Of a stretch of 64,000 nt of DNA, positions 19,658 to 28,540 are shown one piece after another. The position numbers were made by a program, and so were the translations under genes. The first letter of the stretch is position 1. The number at the start of each line of letters is the position of its first letter. A model generated the notes under the pieces. That model did no database searches. It was not told where the DNA came from and worked only from the letters and a program-made list of their open reading frames with translations. The DNA comes from Marinovum sp034669705 (GTDB taxonomy: Bacteria > Pseudomonadota > Alphaproteobacteria > Rhodobacterales > Rhodobacteraceae), in assembly GCF_034669705.1 (NCBI RefSeq), contig NZ_JAXMOR010000005.1, positions 140,271-204,270 on the forward strand. The letters run 5' to 3'.

Positions 19658-20314
19658 TCACCGCAGGTTCACCCTGAGCACCGCCGCACTGGCAAAGGGC
19701 AGCAGCGCGATCACCGCCAGCGACACCCCTGCCAGCATCATCAGCGGGGTCTCCACCGCCATGCCTTCTGCCCCGCGCCGCGCCACCTCGGCGCCAAAGA
19801 TAAGCGTCGGCACGTAGAGCGGCAGCACCAGGAGCGACAACAGCAGCCCGCCGCGCTTCAGCCCCACGGTCAGCGCCGCGCCGAAGGTGCCGATCACCGA
19901 GAGCGCCGGCGTGCCGAGCAAGAGCGACAGCGTGAGCCAGAAAAAGCCCGGCCCCGCCAGGTTCAGCAGCACGCCGAACACCGGCGCGGCAAGCACCAGC
20001 GGCAGCCCGGTGGTCAGCCAATGCGCCAGTGCCTTGACCGAGACGATGCCTTCCATCGGCAGCGGCGCGGTGGCCAGCAGGTCGAGCGAGCCATCCTCCC
20101 AGTCGAGTGCCAGAATGCGGTCAAGCGACAGCAGGCAGGCCAGAAGCGCGCCCAGCCAGAGCACCCCGGGCGCGATCCGGCCCAGCAGGTCCGACTGCGG
20201 GCCGACCGCGAAGGGCACCAGGGTGACGACGATCAGGAAAAATGCCAGCCCAAGGCCGAAACCGCCCCCGGCCCGCACCGCCAGCGCCAGGTCGCGTTTC
20301 AGCAGCGCGATCAC
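19658..20314 (-). CDS. ccmB: Heme exporter protein CcmB
   Basis: A 218-residue inner-membrane protein with about six spans, the permease partner of CcmA. Family features are the N-terminal LLKRDLALAVRAGG, LDRILALDWEDGSLDLLATAPLPMEGIVSVKALAHW (the CcmB signature region) and LPLYVPTLIFGAEV. With CcmA it powers release of haem-loaded CcmE. The start is GTG at 20314 and overlaps the ccmA stop (GTGA), so the two are translationally coupled. Length is normal. Confidence 0.95.
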   Translation of the reverse strand: MIALLKRDLALAVRAGGGFGLGLAFFLIVVTLVPFAVGPQSDLLGRIAPGVLWLGALLACLLSLDRILALDWEDGSLDLLATAPLPMEGIVSVKALAHWLTTGLPLVLAAPVFGVLLNLAGPGFFWLTLSLLLGTPALSVIGTFGAALTVGLKRGGLLLSLLVLPLYVPTLIFGAEVARRGAEGMAVETPLMMLAGVSLAVIALLPFASAAVLRVNLR

Positions 20315-20925
20315 AGGAAGACCTCGTCGAACTCATCCGTCGTGCGCGGCTTGGCACGAAACCGGCTGACATCAAGCTCAGCGCCATCGAGGCCAAGCTC
20401 GATATGGGTGGCGATCAGCGCCGCGCCACCGCCTGACAGATGCGCCCGCACGGCCGCCGCAAACATCGCCACCGCCGCGCGATCGAGCGAGACCGTGGGT
20501 TCGTCCAGCACCCAGATCGGCCGCCCGGTCACCATCAGCCGCGCCAGTCCCAACCGGCGTTTCTGCCCGGCTGAGAGCTGGCCGGCGGCTCGGCTGGCCA
20601 GCGGCTCCAGCTCATAGGCGGCGAGCGCCGGGGCAATATCGGTCCGGCCAAAGACCTGCGCCCAGAAGGTGAGGTTTTCCGCCACTGTCAGGGTCGATTT
20701 CAGCCCGTCGGCATGGGCAGCATAGGCCACGCGGTCCTCCGCCCCGGTCAGCCGGCCTTTCAGCGGTGGCTGCAGCCCGGCGACCGTGCGCAACAGCGTG
20801 GTCTTGCCGATGCCGTTGGGCCCGCGCAGCACCAGTGCGCGCTCAGGTGGCAAGGCAAAGCTCACCGCCTCGAGCACCGGAATGCCCCCCCGGGTGACCG
20901 TCAGGGTGTCGGCCTGCAGGATCAT
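20311..20925 (-). CDS. ccmA: Cytochrome c maturation ATPase CcmA
   Basis: A 204-residue ABC ATPase that hydrolyses ATP to release holo-CcmE from CcmCD. Walker A GPNGIGKTT is at residues 35-43, the signature LSAGQKRR starts at 117, and Walker B IWVLDEP is at 137-143, with the following D-loop TVSLDRAA. The variant signature LSAGQ instead of LSGGQ is usual in CcmA. ATG 20925 is selected because the upstream extension has no coding character and overlaps the next gene. The gene order ccmA-ccmB-(repeat)-ccmC-ccmD is typical for alphaproteobacteria. Confidence 0.95.
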   Translation of the reverse strand: MILQADTLTVTRGGIPVLEAVSFALPPERALVLRGPNGIGKTTLLRTVAGLQPPLKGRLTGAEDRVAYAAHADGLKSTLTVAENLTFWAQVFGRTDIAPALAAYELEPLASRAAGQLSAGQKRRLGLARLMVTGRPIWVLDEPTVSLDRAAVAMFAAAVRAHLSGGGAALIATHIELGLDGAELDVSRFRAKPRTTDEFDEVFL

Positions 20926-20995
20926 GACGTGCGGCCTGCCGCAACGACCGGCCGACGGCACGCACCGCGGCGGCACCCGGCTCTGTGCGCCGGCG

Positions 20996-21361
20996 TCACT
21001 CTGCCGCTGCCACCAGCAAGGCCGCCAGTGCCACCCGGCGCCCTTCCGAGAGCAGCACGTTGTAGGTGCGGCAGGCGGCGGGCGAGGCCATGGTCTCGAC
21101 CCCGAGACCGGCGGCTTCGAGGCTCTGGCGCAGCGCGGCGGGAATATGCGCGATCTCGGCGCCGGTGCCGATGAAAAGCACGTCGATCTCTCCGGCCAGC
21201 GCCAAAAGCGGCGCGGTGTCGTCAAGACCGTCCCAGAGGCGGGTGCCCGAAGGTGCGGTGATCACATGGCCGCGATGGACCTTGCCGCCGATGCGGAAGA
21301 AGCCGGGGCCATAGCCGTCGACGGGCTCGGCGTCGGTGAAGGAGATCTCGTTCAGTCGCAT
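20996..21361 (-). CDS. Mth938-domain (DUF498) protein
   Basis: A 121-residue soluble protein starting at ATG 21361. The order MRLNEISF...VDGYGPGFFRIGG..HRGHVITAPSG..LWDG, then IDVLFIGTGAEIAHIP, LGVETMASPAACRTYNVLLSEGRRVALAALL matches the Mth938/NDUFAF3-like family. Mitochondrial members assist assembly of respiratory complex I; bacterial members are commonly next to secDF or ccm genes, as here. It is the first gene of the minus-strand ccm run, 70 bp before ccmA. Any role in respiratory-complex assembly is inference from homologues. Confidence 0.8.
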   Translation of the reverse strand: MRLNEISFTDAEPVDGYGPGFFRIGGKVHRGHVITAPSGTRLWDGLDDTAPLLALAGEIDVLFIGTGAEIAHIPAALRQSLEAAGLGVETMASPAACRTYNVLLSEGRRVALAALLVAAAE

Positions 21362-21428
21362 GGGGAAGAGATAGCGGAGCCGCGGGGAGAAGAAAAGACG
21401 AGCCGTGCGTTGTGGGGCGGTGGTGTCG

Positions 21429-21632
21429 AGCCGCGCATCGTCGGGCCGTAGGGCGGCGATCCAACGGTCATGCTGCGCGATTAATGGTAACCAAATCCGT
21501 AGAACCTCTGAACGCCGCGAGTTCGGCTGCCAAATCGCCGTGCCAGGGGACGGCGTCATGCCAAAGGCATGCCTTTGGCATGACGATGCGCGGCGGGCTT
21601 GCAGCCCGCTGTTAACGCGCAGGGAGGTATAT
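21429..21632. repeat. Dispersed repeat copy 1
   Basis: Begins AGCCGCGCATCG and runs through a GCTGCCAAATCG block, the palindrome at 21554 and TTAACGCGCAGGGAG. The second copy begins 249 bp downstream with the same order of blocks but many substitutions. Too degenerate to code; looks like a non-autonomous intergenic element. Confidence 0.65.
21554..21585. repeat. Perfect 32-nt palindrome
   Basis: Every base from 21554 to 21585 pairs with its mirror: CGTCATGCCAAAGGCA followed by its exact reverse complement. A long perfect palindrome could form a cruciform or RNA hairpin, or be a recombinase or regulator target. The equivalent site in repeat copy 2 has decayed at several positions. Confidence 0.85.
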
Positions 21633-21677
21633 GGCGGTCGTTTCGGCTTGGGGCTGATAGCGCATCACCCCCTCCTC

Positions 21678-21880
21678 AGCCGCGCATCGATTGGCCGTGG
21701 TGTGGCGAACAAACGGTCTTGTTGAGCAATTTACGCAGCCAAGCTCGAACAACCTTTGATCGAGGCGTCAGAGGCAGCCAAATCGACGTGCCGAGGGAGG
21801 CCTCATGCCAACGGCTTGCCTTTGGCATGACGCTGCGCCTCGAGCCCTCAGCCCGCGGTCAACGCGCGGGGAGATCAAAG
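21678..21880. repeat. Dispersed repeat copy 2
   Basis: Same start AGCCGCGCATCG as copy 1, the same later blocks (GCAGCCAAATCGACGTGCC, TCATGCCAACGGCTTGCC, TCAACGCGCGGGGAG), but many substitutions in between. The imperfect palindrome here has CATGCCAACGG against CCTTTGGCATG. Confidence 0.6.
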
Positions 21881-22067
21881 CTGCTGTTCCAAAGTCCGAC
21901 CCGTAGACCCCGCCAACAGTCCGACGCCACCGCCGCACCCCCGCCACTGCCACTTTCCCCGCAGGTCCCGCCCGCCTTCGCCTTGCAAACCGCCCCTGCC
22001 GCGCATAGGTTCCGGCAAAATTCGGCGGGGGTCCCCCCGCGGCCCCTCATCTTGAAAGGACGCCTCC

Positions 22068-22358
22068 ATGGAAGGCAACGCGATCGCGCAATTCATCCCG
22101 CTGATCCTGATCTTTGCGATCATGTATTTCCTGCTCATCCGCCCGCAGCAGAAAAAGATGAAACAGCACCAGAACATGGTCAGCGCCCTGCGCCGTGGCG
22201 ACCAGGTGGTCACCCAGGGCGGGCTGATCGGCAAGGTGACCAAGGTCAAGGAAGACGGCAACGAGATCGAGGTCGAAATCGCCGAGGGCGTCAAGGTCCG
22301 GGTGGTGCAGAACACCATCGCCCAGGTTCTCAACAAGACCGAGCCTGCCAAGTCCTGA
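22068..22358 (+). CDS. yajC: Preprotein translocase subunit YajC
   Basis: A 96-residue protein with one N-terminal membrane span (FIPLILIFAIMYFLLIRPQQKK) and the conserved RPQQKKMKQHQNMVSALRRGDQVVTQGGLIGKV stretch. YajC joins SecD and SecF in the accessory complex of the Sec translocon. Start ATG 22068 follows AAAGGA. SecD begins 21 bp downstream, so yajC-secD-secF form one operon. Confidence 0.95.
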   Translation: MEGNAIAQFIPLILIFAIMYFLLIRPQQKKMKQHQNMVSALRRGDQVVTQGGLIGKVTKVKEDGNEIEVEIAEGVKVRVVQNTIAQVLNKTEPAKS

Positions 22359-22379
22359 CCTCTGAAAGGGGAGCGGCGC

Positions 22380-24041
22380 ATGCTGCAGATCGATCTTTGG
22401 AAACGGGTGCTCATCTGGGCGCTCTGTGCGGCGGGGCTTGTCATTGCCCTGCCGAATGCGTTTTACAGCCGGGTCGAAGGCGTCAATGACGCCCGCGCCG
22501 CCATCGAGGTGCAAGGCGCCACCGCCGAGCTGAGCGATCAGGCCGCGGGCTGGCCGTCCTTCCTGCCGGCCGCGTTGGTCAACCTCGGGCTCGACCTGCG
22601 CGGCGGTGCGCATCTCCTGGCCGAGGTCAGGGTCGAGGAGGTCTATGAGAGCCGCATCACCGCGCTCTGGCCCGAGGTCCGCGACACCCTGCGGCCGCTG
22701 CGCGACGAGGTCGGCACCATCCGCCGGCAGAACGCCCCGGCCGACGAGCTGCACGTCAAGCTCGGCAATCCTGAGGGCATGCAGGCCGCCCTGACCGCGA
22801 TCCGCGCCCTGGCGCAGCCGGTGGTGTCGCTGACCTCGGCCGGCGAACAGGACCTCGCGGTCCGCGGCGAGGAGGACGTGCTGATCGTCACCCTGTCGGA
22901 AGCCGAACGCCTCGCCACCGACGAGCGCACGGTGCAGCAGTCGCTCGAGATCATCCGCCGCCGGATCGACGAGGTCGGCACCCGCGAACCCACCATCCAG
23001 CGCCAAGGCAGCGACCGCATCCTGATCCAGGTGCCCGGGCTCGGCTCGGCGCAGGAACTCAAGGACATCATCGGCACCACCGCCCAGCTGACCTTTCAGC
23101 CGGTGGTGGGCCGCACCTCCGACGGCACCGCCAACCCCGGCATCGGCGAGGAAATCCTGCCCTCGCTGGACGAGGACGGCGTGTTCTACGTGCTCGAGGA
23201 AAACCCGGTGGTGACCGGCGAAGAGCTGACCGACGCGCAGCCCGCCTTCGATCAGAACGGCCGCCCGGCGGTCAACTTCCGGTTCAATCCCTCCGGCGCG
23301 CGCAAGTTCGGCGATTACACCGCCGAGAACATCGGCAACCCCTTCGCCATCGTGCTCGATGACGAGGTGATCAGCGCACCGGTGATCCAGAGCCACATTC
23401 CCGGCGGCTCGGGCATCATCACCGGCAATTTCTCGGTCGAGGAATCGACCAACCTTGCGGTGCTGCTGCGTGCGGGCGCCCTGCCCGCCGGTCTCGACTT
23501 CCTTGAAGAGCGGACCATCGGCCCCGAGCTTGGCGCCGACAGCATCGAGGCCGGCAAGATCGCCACCATGGTGGCCTTTGCCGCGGTGCTGGTCTTCATG
23601 GTGCTCAGCTACGGTCTCTTCGGCCTTTTCGCCAATATCGCGCTGATCCTGAACATCGGCCTGCTGTTCGGCGTGCTCAGCCTGATCGGCGCGACGCTGA
23701 CCCTGCCGGGCATCGCCGGTATCGTGCTGACGGTGGGCATGGCGGTCGATGCCAACGTCCTGGTGTTCGAGCGGATCCGCGAAGAGCTCAAGACCGCGCG
23801 CGGCCCGGCCCGCGCCATCGAGCTTGGCTATGAAAAGGCGCTGAGCGCCATCGTCGACGCCAATATCACCACCTTCATCACCGCCGTGATCCTCTTCGTC
23901 ATGGGCTCCGGCCCGGTGCGGGGCTTCTCCATCACGCTGGGTCTGGGCATTCTCACCTCGGTGTTCACCGCGATCTTCGTGACGCGGCTGATCATCGTGA
24001 CGTGGTTCGAACGCCGCCGCCCCAAAACCATCGAGGTATAG
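22380..24041 (+). CDS. secD: Protein translocase subunit SecD
   Basis: A 553-residue RND-superfamily membrane protein. One N-terminal span is followed by the large periplasmic P1 domain with LVNLGLDLRGGAHLLAEV near residue 62, then five clustered spans from about residue 385 onward (TMVAFAAVLVFMVLSYGLFGLF). The proton-pathway segment GMAVDANVLVFERIREE near residues 457-473 holds the conserved Asp. SecDF uses the proton gradient to draw out translocating chains. Start ATG 22380 has an AAAGGGGAG site. Confidence 0.96.
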   Translation: MLQIDLWKRVLIWALCAAGLVIALPNAFYSRVEGVNDARAAIEVQGATAELSDQAAGWPSFLPAALVNLGLDLRGGAHLLAEVRVEEVYESRITALWPEVRDTLRPLRDEVGTIRRQNAPADELHVKLGNPEGMQAALTAIRALAQPVVSLTSAGEQDLAVRGEEDVLIVTLSEAERLATDERTVQQSLEIIRRRIDEVGTREPTIQRQGSDRILIQVPGLGSAQELKDIIGTTAQLTFQPVVGRTSDGTANPGIGEEILPSLDEDGVFYVLEENPVVTGEELTDAQPAFDQNGRPAVNFRFNPSGARKFGDYTAENIGNPFAIVLDDEVISAPVIQSHIPGGSGIITGNFSVEESTNLAVLLRAGALPAGLDFLEERTIGPELGADSIEAGKIATMVAFAAVLVFMVLSYGLFGLFANIALILNIGLLFGVLSLIGATLTLPGIAGIVLTVGMAVDANVLVFERIREELKTARGPARAIELGYEKALSAIVDANITTFITAVILFVMGSGPVRGFSITLGLGILTSVFTAIFVTRLIIVTWFERRRPKTIEV

Positions 24042-24045
24042 GCCC

Positions 24046-25011
24046 ATGCGTCTGAAACTTGTCCCGCAGGAGACTTCCTGGGATTTCTTCTCCCGCCCCA
24101 AGCTCTGGCTGGGGATCTCGATGGTCCTGATCGTCCTCGCCTTCGTCTCTTTCGGGCTGCGTGGGCTGAACTACGGCATCGACTTCCGCGGCGGCACCAC
24201 GATCCGCACCGAGAGCAGCCAGGACCTCGACATCGGCCTCTACCGCGACGCGCTGGCGGCGCTCGAGCTGGGCGACATCTCGATCTCGGAAGTCTTCGAC
24301 CCGAGCTTTGACGACGACCAGCATGTCGCCATGGTCCGCATCCAGGCCCAGGACGGCGAGGAAAGCGTCTCGGCCGGGGTGATCGCGGCGGTCGAGGCGG
24401 CACTGCAGGGCGTGGCGCCGGACATCCGCTTCATCTCGGTGGAATCGGTCGGTCCCAAGGTCTCTGGAGAGCTGATCCAGACCGCGGCAATCGCCGTGGT
24501 ACTCGCCATCGCGGCGGTGCTGGTCTACATCTGGCTGCGCTTCGAGTGGCAGTTTGCCCTCGGCGCGGTGGTGGCGCTGGTGCATGACGTGATCCTGACC
24601 ATCGGTGTCTTCTCGGAGCTGCAGATCAGGTTCGACCTCGCGATCATCGCCGCCCTCTTGACCATCGTCGGCTATTCTCTGAACGACACGGTTGTGGTGT
24701 TTGACCGGGTGCGCGAGAACCTGATGAAGTTCAAGAAACGGCCTCTTCGCGAGGTGCTCAACCTGTCGATCAACGAGACCCTCAGCCGGACCTTCATGAC
24801 CTCGCTGACCACGCTTCTGGCGCTGATCGCGCTTTTCGTGCTGGGCGGCGACGTGATCCGGGGCTTCGTCTTCGCGATGATCTGGGGCGTCGTGGTCGGC
24901 ACCTACTCGTCGATCTTCGTGGCCTCGACCGTGCTGCTGATGCTGGGCGTCAAGCGCGACTGGACCAAGACCAAGGACACCGGCAACCAGTTCGGCGACG
25001 TGGATGCCTGA
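24046..25011 (+). CDS. secF: Protein translocase subunit SecF
   Basis: A 321-residue partner of SecD with the same RND plan: an N-terminal span, a small periplasmic domain with LNYGIDFRGGTTIRTE near residue 43, then five spans. The conserved segment TIVGYSLNDTVVVFDRVRENL lies near residues 206-226 and carries the Asp used for proton coupling. It starts 4 bp after the secD stop, and its last 8 bp overlap the next gene. Length is usual. Confidence 0.96.
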   Translation: MRLKLVPQETSWDFFSRPKLWLGISMVLIVLAFVSFGLRGLNYGIDFRGGTTIRTESSQDLDIGLYRDALAALELGDISISEVFDPSFDDDQHVAMVRIQAQDGEESVSAGVIAAVEAALQGVAPDIRFISVESVGPKVSGELIQTAAIAVVLAIAAVLVYIWLRFEWQFALGAVVALVHDVILTIGVFSELQIRFDLAIIAALLTIVGYSLNDTVVVFDRVRENLMKFKKRPLREVLNLSINETLSRTFMTSLTTLLALIALFVLGGDVIRGFVFAMIWGVVVGTYSSIFVASTVLLMLGVKRDWTKTKDTGNQFGDVDA

Positions 25012-25756
25012 CTGGCTCGTCCCGGTGCTGGCGGTGCCGGGACTGGGCTGGATGGTCTTTACCATTGCCATGGCGGGCGTCGTGCGCGGCTTTACCGGCT
25101 TTGGCACTGCCCTGATCTTCGTGCCGGTGGCCGGCCAGTTCCTGCCGCCGGCCGATGTCATCCTGCTCATCACCCTCACCGGCGTCGGCACCACCGTGGC
25201 GCTGCTGCCGCGCGCCTGGAAAGATGCCGACAAGGCCGAGGTCGGGCTGATGGCGCTCTGCGGCGTGCTCACCGTGCCGCTGGGTGTGCAGGCGATGCAC
25301 GCCTTGCCAGAGACCACGGTGCGCTGGGTGGTGACGGCGGTGGCCGGCGGCACGCTGATCGCGCTGATCACCGGCTGGCGCTATCGCGGCACCATGGGCC
25401 GCGGCGGGCTGATCTCGATCGGCCTCGCGGCCGGGCTGGTCGGCGGCATGACCGGTCTGACCGGGCCGGTGGTGATCCTGTTCTACCTCGTCGGGCTCAA
25501 GGCGGCGCGGGTGGTGCGGGCCAATACCATCCTCTACCTCGCGCTGCTCGACGTGGTGGTGCTGGCCAACCTGGTCCTTGCCGGCCTGTCGAACCCGGCG
25601 ATGGTTCTGGTGGCGCTGGTGCTGGCGGTGCCCTACGTCGGAACGGCGCTGATTGGCCAGCGGATGTTCGATCCGAGCTATGAGCGCAGCTACCGCTGGA
25701 TGGCCTATGGGGTGATCGCGCTGGCGGTGGTCTCTGGCGCACCGCTCTTCGACTGA
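25004..25756 (+). CDS. TSUP-family (TauE/SafE) permease
   Basis: A 250-residue membrane protein with about eight spans. The paired half-repeats carry AGVVRGFTGFGTALIFVPVAG near residue 24 and GLVGGMTGLTGPVVILFYLVG near residue 145, both typical of TSUP transporters. These export sulfite, sulfoacetate or related anions, but the substrate here is unknown. Start ATG 25004 lies inside the end of secF, an 8-bp overlap that implies translational coupling. A second TSUP gene is at 53114. Confidence 0.86.
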   Translation: MPDWLVPVLAVPGLGWMVFTIAMAGVVRGFTGFGTALIFVPVAGQFLPPADVILLITLTGVGTTVALLPRAWKDADKAEVGLMALCGVLTVPLGVQAMHALPETTVRWVVTAVAGGTLIALITGWRYRGTMGRGGLISIGLAAGLVGGMTGLTGPVVILFYLVGLKAARVVRANTILYLALLDVVVLANLVLAGLSNPAMVLVALVLAVPYVGTALIGQRMFDPSYERSYRWMAYGVIALAVVSGAPLFD

Positions 25757-25829
25757 TCCCGCCCCTACCGCTTTGCGCTCAGGTGTTGCATAACCTCGGC
25801 GCGACTCACACCAATCAGAGGACGAAGAG

Positions 25830-27122
25830 ATGCACGACATCCGCGCCATCCGCGAAAATCCGGCTGCTTTCGATGCCGCCATGGCCCGCCGTGGGGTGGA
25901 GAATGCGTCGTCGTCCCTGCTCGAGATCGACGAGGCCCGACGCGCCGCGATCCATGCCGCCGAGACCGCCCAGGCCGACCAGAAGGCCGCCGCGAAAGAG
26001 GTCGGCGCCGCCAAGGCCCGTGGCGACGAGGCCGAGTTCGAGCGGCTGCGCGCGCTGGTCGGCGAGAAGAAGGCCGAGGTCGCCGAGATGCAGGCCCGCG
26101 CCAAGGATCTCGACCAGCAATTGACCGACGCGCTTATGTCGGTGCCGAACCTGCCGTTCGACGATGTGCCGGACGGTGCGGACGAGGAGGACAATGTCGA
26201 GATCCGCCGCTGGGGCACGCCGCGCGCCTTCGAGTTCACCCCGAAGGAGCATTACGACCTCGCCGGCGTCAAGGACGGCATGGACTTCGAGACCGCCGCC
26301 AAGCTCTCGGGCTCGCGCTTCGTGGTGCTCTCTGGCGCGGTGGCCCGCATCCACCGGGCGCTGGCGCAGTTCATGGTCGACACCCATGTCGAAGAGAACG
26401 GGCTGACCGAGACCTGGACCCCGGTGCTGGTGAAAGAAGAGATGATGTATGGCACCGGCCAGCTGCCCAAGTTCGGCGAGGACAGCTATCAGACCACCAA
26501 CGGCTGGTGGCTGATCCCGACCTCCGAGGTGCCGCTGACCAATATCGTCAACGGCTTGACCGTGGCCGAGAGCTACCTGCCGCGGCGCTACGTGGCGCAT
26601 TCGCAGTGCTTCCGCTCGGAAGCGGGCAGCGCCGGGCGCGACACCGCCGGCATGCTGCGCCAGCACCAGTTCGAGAAAGTCGAGATGGTCTCGGTCACCC
26701 ATCCCGAGAAAAGCCGCGAGGAGCTCGACCGGATGACCGAGTGCGCCCAAGGCATTCTCGAGCGGCTGGGCCTGCCCTATCGCACCGTGGTGCTCTGTAC
26801 CGGCGACATGGGCTTTGGCGCGCGCCGCACCCATGACATCGAGGTCTGGCTGCCGGGCCAGGACAGCTACCGCGAGATCTCCTCGGTCTCGGTCTGCGGT
26901 GACTTCCAGGCGCGGCGGATGAACGCCCGGATGAAACCGGCAGACGGCGGCAAGCCCGAGTTTCTGCACACGCTCAACGGCTCGGGCCTCGCGGTGGGCC
27001 GCTGCCTGATCGCGGTGCTCGAGAACGGCCAGCAGGCCGATGGCTCGGTCACCCTGCCGGAGGCGCTGCACCCCTACCTTCGTGGCAAGACGTCGCTTTC
27101 TGCCGAGGGCGCACTGGTCTGA
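25830..27122 (+). CDS. serS: Serine-tRNA ligase
   Basis: A 430-residue class II synthetase that charges tRNA-Ser. Residues ~1-110 form the tRNA-binding coiled coil rich in Ala/Glu/Lys (EKKAEVAEMQARAKDLDQQL). The catalytic core shows motif 2, SQCFRSEAGSAGRDTAGMLRQHQFEKVEM, near residues 259-287, and motif 3, LNGSGLAVGRCLIAVLEN, near residues 384-401. Start ATG 25830 has an AGAGGACGAAGAG site. It is separated by 73 bp from the TSUP gene upstream. Confidence 0.97.
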   Translation: MHDIRAIRENPAAFDAAMARRGVENASSSLLEIDEARRAAIHAAETAQADQKAAAKEVGAAKARGDEAEFERLRALVGEKKAEVAEMQARAKDLDQQLTDALMSVPNLPFDDVPDGADEEDNVEIRRWGTPRAFEFTPKEHYDLAGVKDGMDFETAAKLSGSRFVVLSGAVARIHRALAQFMVDTHVEENGLTETWTPVLVKEEMMYGTGQLPKFGEDSYQTTNGWWLIPTSEVPLTNIVNGLTVAESYLPRRYVAHSQCFRSEAGSAGRDTAGMLRQHQFEKVEMVSVTHPEKSREELDRMTECAQGILERLGLPYRTVVLCTGDMGFGARRTHDIEVWLPGQDSYREISSVSVCGDFQARRMNARMKPADGGKPEFLHTLNGSGLAVGRCLIAVLENGQQADGSVTLPEALHPYLRGKTSLSAEGALV

Positions 27123-27149
27123 CGACCGGGCCGCATTAGATGGCGGGGC

Positions 27150-27863
27150 ATGACACGTGCCCTCGCCATACTCCTCTTCGTCGCGGCCCTTGCCTTTGCG
27201 CTCGGTCCGCTTGTCACGCCCGGATTCAACGGGTTCGACCCCGATCAATTCCCGATCCCGCAGGATGACCCGCCAGCCCAGCCGGCGGGCTATGCCTTTG
27301 CGATCTGGGGGGTGATCTATGTCTGGTTGATCCTCGGAACCGGGTTCCAGCTGTTGAAACGCCACGATGCGCCCGACTGGGCGCCAATTCGCTGGCCGCT
27401 GCTGATCTCGCTGGTGGTCGGCGCGCCATGGCTGGCGGTGGCGCAGGCCAGCCCGATCTGGTCGACGCTGCTGATCTGGGTGATGTGGGGCGGCGCGGTG
27501 CTGGCGCTGCTGCGCGCGCCCAGCCGCGACGGCTGGTTCGGCCATTGGCCGGTCGGGCTCTACGCCGGCTGGCTGACGGCGGCGGCCTCGGTCTCTCTGG
27601 CGCTGCTGCTGGCCGGTTACGGCATCACCGACGCGGTTCTGGCGGCGCTGCTGGCGCTGTTGCTGGCGCTGGCGCTGGCGGTGATGGTGACCCTGCGCCG
27701 TCCGGATGCGCCGGGCTATCCGATCGCGGTGGTCTGGGCACTGGTGGCGGTGGTGGTGGCGAACTGGCCGGGCGGGCCGGTCGCGGTGCTGCTGCTGGCC
27801 GGCGGCGGCGCACTGGGGCTGGCCGGGCTCGCCTTGGTGCAGTTCTGGCACCGCAGGGCGTGA
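27150..27863 (+). CDS. TspO/MBR-like membrane protein
   Basis: A 237-residue protein with seven or more hydrophobic segments. The first third resembles TspO-related proteins (QPAGYAFAIWGVIYVWLILG, with the aromatic AIWGVIY pattern), but the protein is longer than a classical five-span TspO (~160 aa) and its C-terminal half is dominated by Ala/Leu/Val. It starts 27 bp after serS with GGCGGGG before ATG 27150. Ligand and role are not evident; a relationship to porphyrin-binding TspO is tentative. Confidence 0.65.
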   Translation: MTRALAILLFVAALAFALGPLVTPGFNGFDPDQFPIPQDDPPAQPAGYAFAIWGVIYVWLILGTGFQLLKRHDAPDWAPIRWPLLISLVVGAPWLAVAQASPIWSTLLIWVMWGGAVLALLRAPSRDGWFGHWPVGLYAGWLTAAASVSLALLLAGYGITDAVLAALLALLLALALAVMVTLRRPDAPGYPIAVVWALVAVVVANWPGGPVAVLLLAGGGALGLAGLALVQFWHRRA

Positions 27864-27864
27864 G

Positions 27865-27897
27865 GGGCGGCGCCCTTCCTCGCGAAGGACGCCGCCC
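27865..27897 (+). terminator. GC-rich hairpin after the TspO-like gene
   Basis: GGGCGGCG pairs perfectly with CGCCGCCC, with an inner CTTC/GAAG pair, immediately past the stop codon. No T-tract follows, so it may stabilise the 3' end rather than terminate by itself. Confidence 0.4.
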
Positions 27898-27994
27898 GCC
27901 GGTTCCGGACCCGGGCGCTGGGTGCACCCGATCATCCTGCCCGTGCCGTGATCTGCGGCTGCGACAGGCCCCCACCCGAAACCGGTGACCGGGA

Positions 27995-28231
27995 TTATTC
28001 CGTGAGCAGCCCGGTTTCGATCGCGATGGTCAGCTCGTCAGGGCTGACATCGCCGCTCTGATCCACGTCGGCACGGCCAAAGTCCTCGGCCGTCATCTCG
28101 GGATAGGCCGCCTGCAGCTCTGCCATCGAGTAGGTGCCGTCGCCGTCGCTGTCGACCACATCGGTCTGGGCCAGTGCCGGGCTTGCCACGGCCAGTACAA
28201 AGCCTGCGAGCGTGAGGGTCTTGCGGATCAA
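27995..28231 (-). CDS. EF-hand calcium-binding periplasmic protein
   Basis: A 78-residue protein with a signal peptide (residues 1-22, ...ASPALAQT) and two canonical 12-residue EF-hand loops: Asp27-Glu38 (DSDGDGTYSMAE) and Asp55-Glu66 (DVDQSGDVSPDE), separated by ~16 residues. Both loops keep all acidic ligands and the sixth-position Gly, so calcium binding in the periplasm is likely. It stands alone with no obvious operon partner. Function beyond calcium binding is unknown. Confidence 0.85.
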   Translation of the reverse strand: MIRKTLTLAGFVLAVASPALAQTDVVDSDGDGTYSMAELQAAYPEMTAEDFGRADVDQSGDVSPDELTIAIETGLLTE

Positions 28232-28540
28232 CTTGTTACTCCTGTCACTGTTACAAACAGACGGTCGCTGCCGTCTGCGACCAAACTGGTGACCTTCACC
28301 GCGCCCCGCAACCCTCTGTCCCGGCGCAAGAATGGCAGTTCCAAGAACCGGCAGAGCCTTGCCGCCGCCCGGCAGAAACCGGCCGAGATCCCGCGCGGAA
28401 ATTCGCCCTCAGGTTGCGCCATCCCCCGTAAGCAGCAAGCCGTTGCCGACGCCACCGGCAGGCCCCCGCGCAAAAAGAAACCGCCGGGACCTCAAGCGGT
28501 TTCCGGCGGTTTTTGGCTGTCCGGCAGGGTGGGCGTGCGC
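28232..28540. other. Spacer between EF-hand gene and der
   Basis: About 309 bp with no convincing gene; a minus-strand frame at 28228-28473 has arginine/cysteine-rich, non-protein-like composition. It contains the bidirectional terminator at 28472-28514 and, near 28232-28300, the promoter region of the EF-hand gene. Confidence 0.5.
28472..28514. terminator. Bidirectional terminator beyond der
   Basis: Stem AACCGCCGG/CCGGCGGTT (9 bp) with a 15-nt loop. The plus strand continues TTT and the minus strand continues TCTTTTTG, so it can end der transcription (minus) and also block read-through from the left. Confidence 0.75.

Larger units (their letters stand above)
21362..22067. other. 700-bp intergenic region with repeats
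   Basis: No convincing gene in this 706-bp divergent spacer between the Mth938 gene and yajC. It is occupied largely by two diverged copies of a ~200-bp repeat (21429-21632 and 21678-21880). The promoter of yajC-secDF must lie in the last ~180 bp. Confidence 0.6.

Noticed and set aside
28228..28473. Minus-strand 81-codon frame in the EF-hand/der spacer
   Set aside because: Arg/Cys-rich, no family, and it runs into the EF-hand gene's promoter region.
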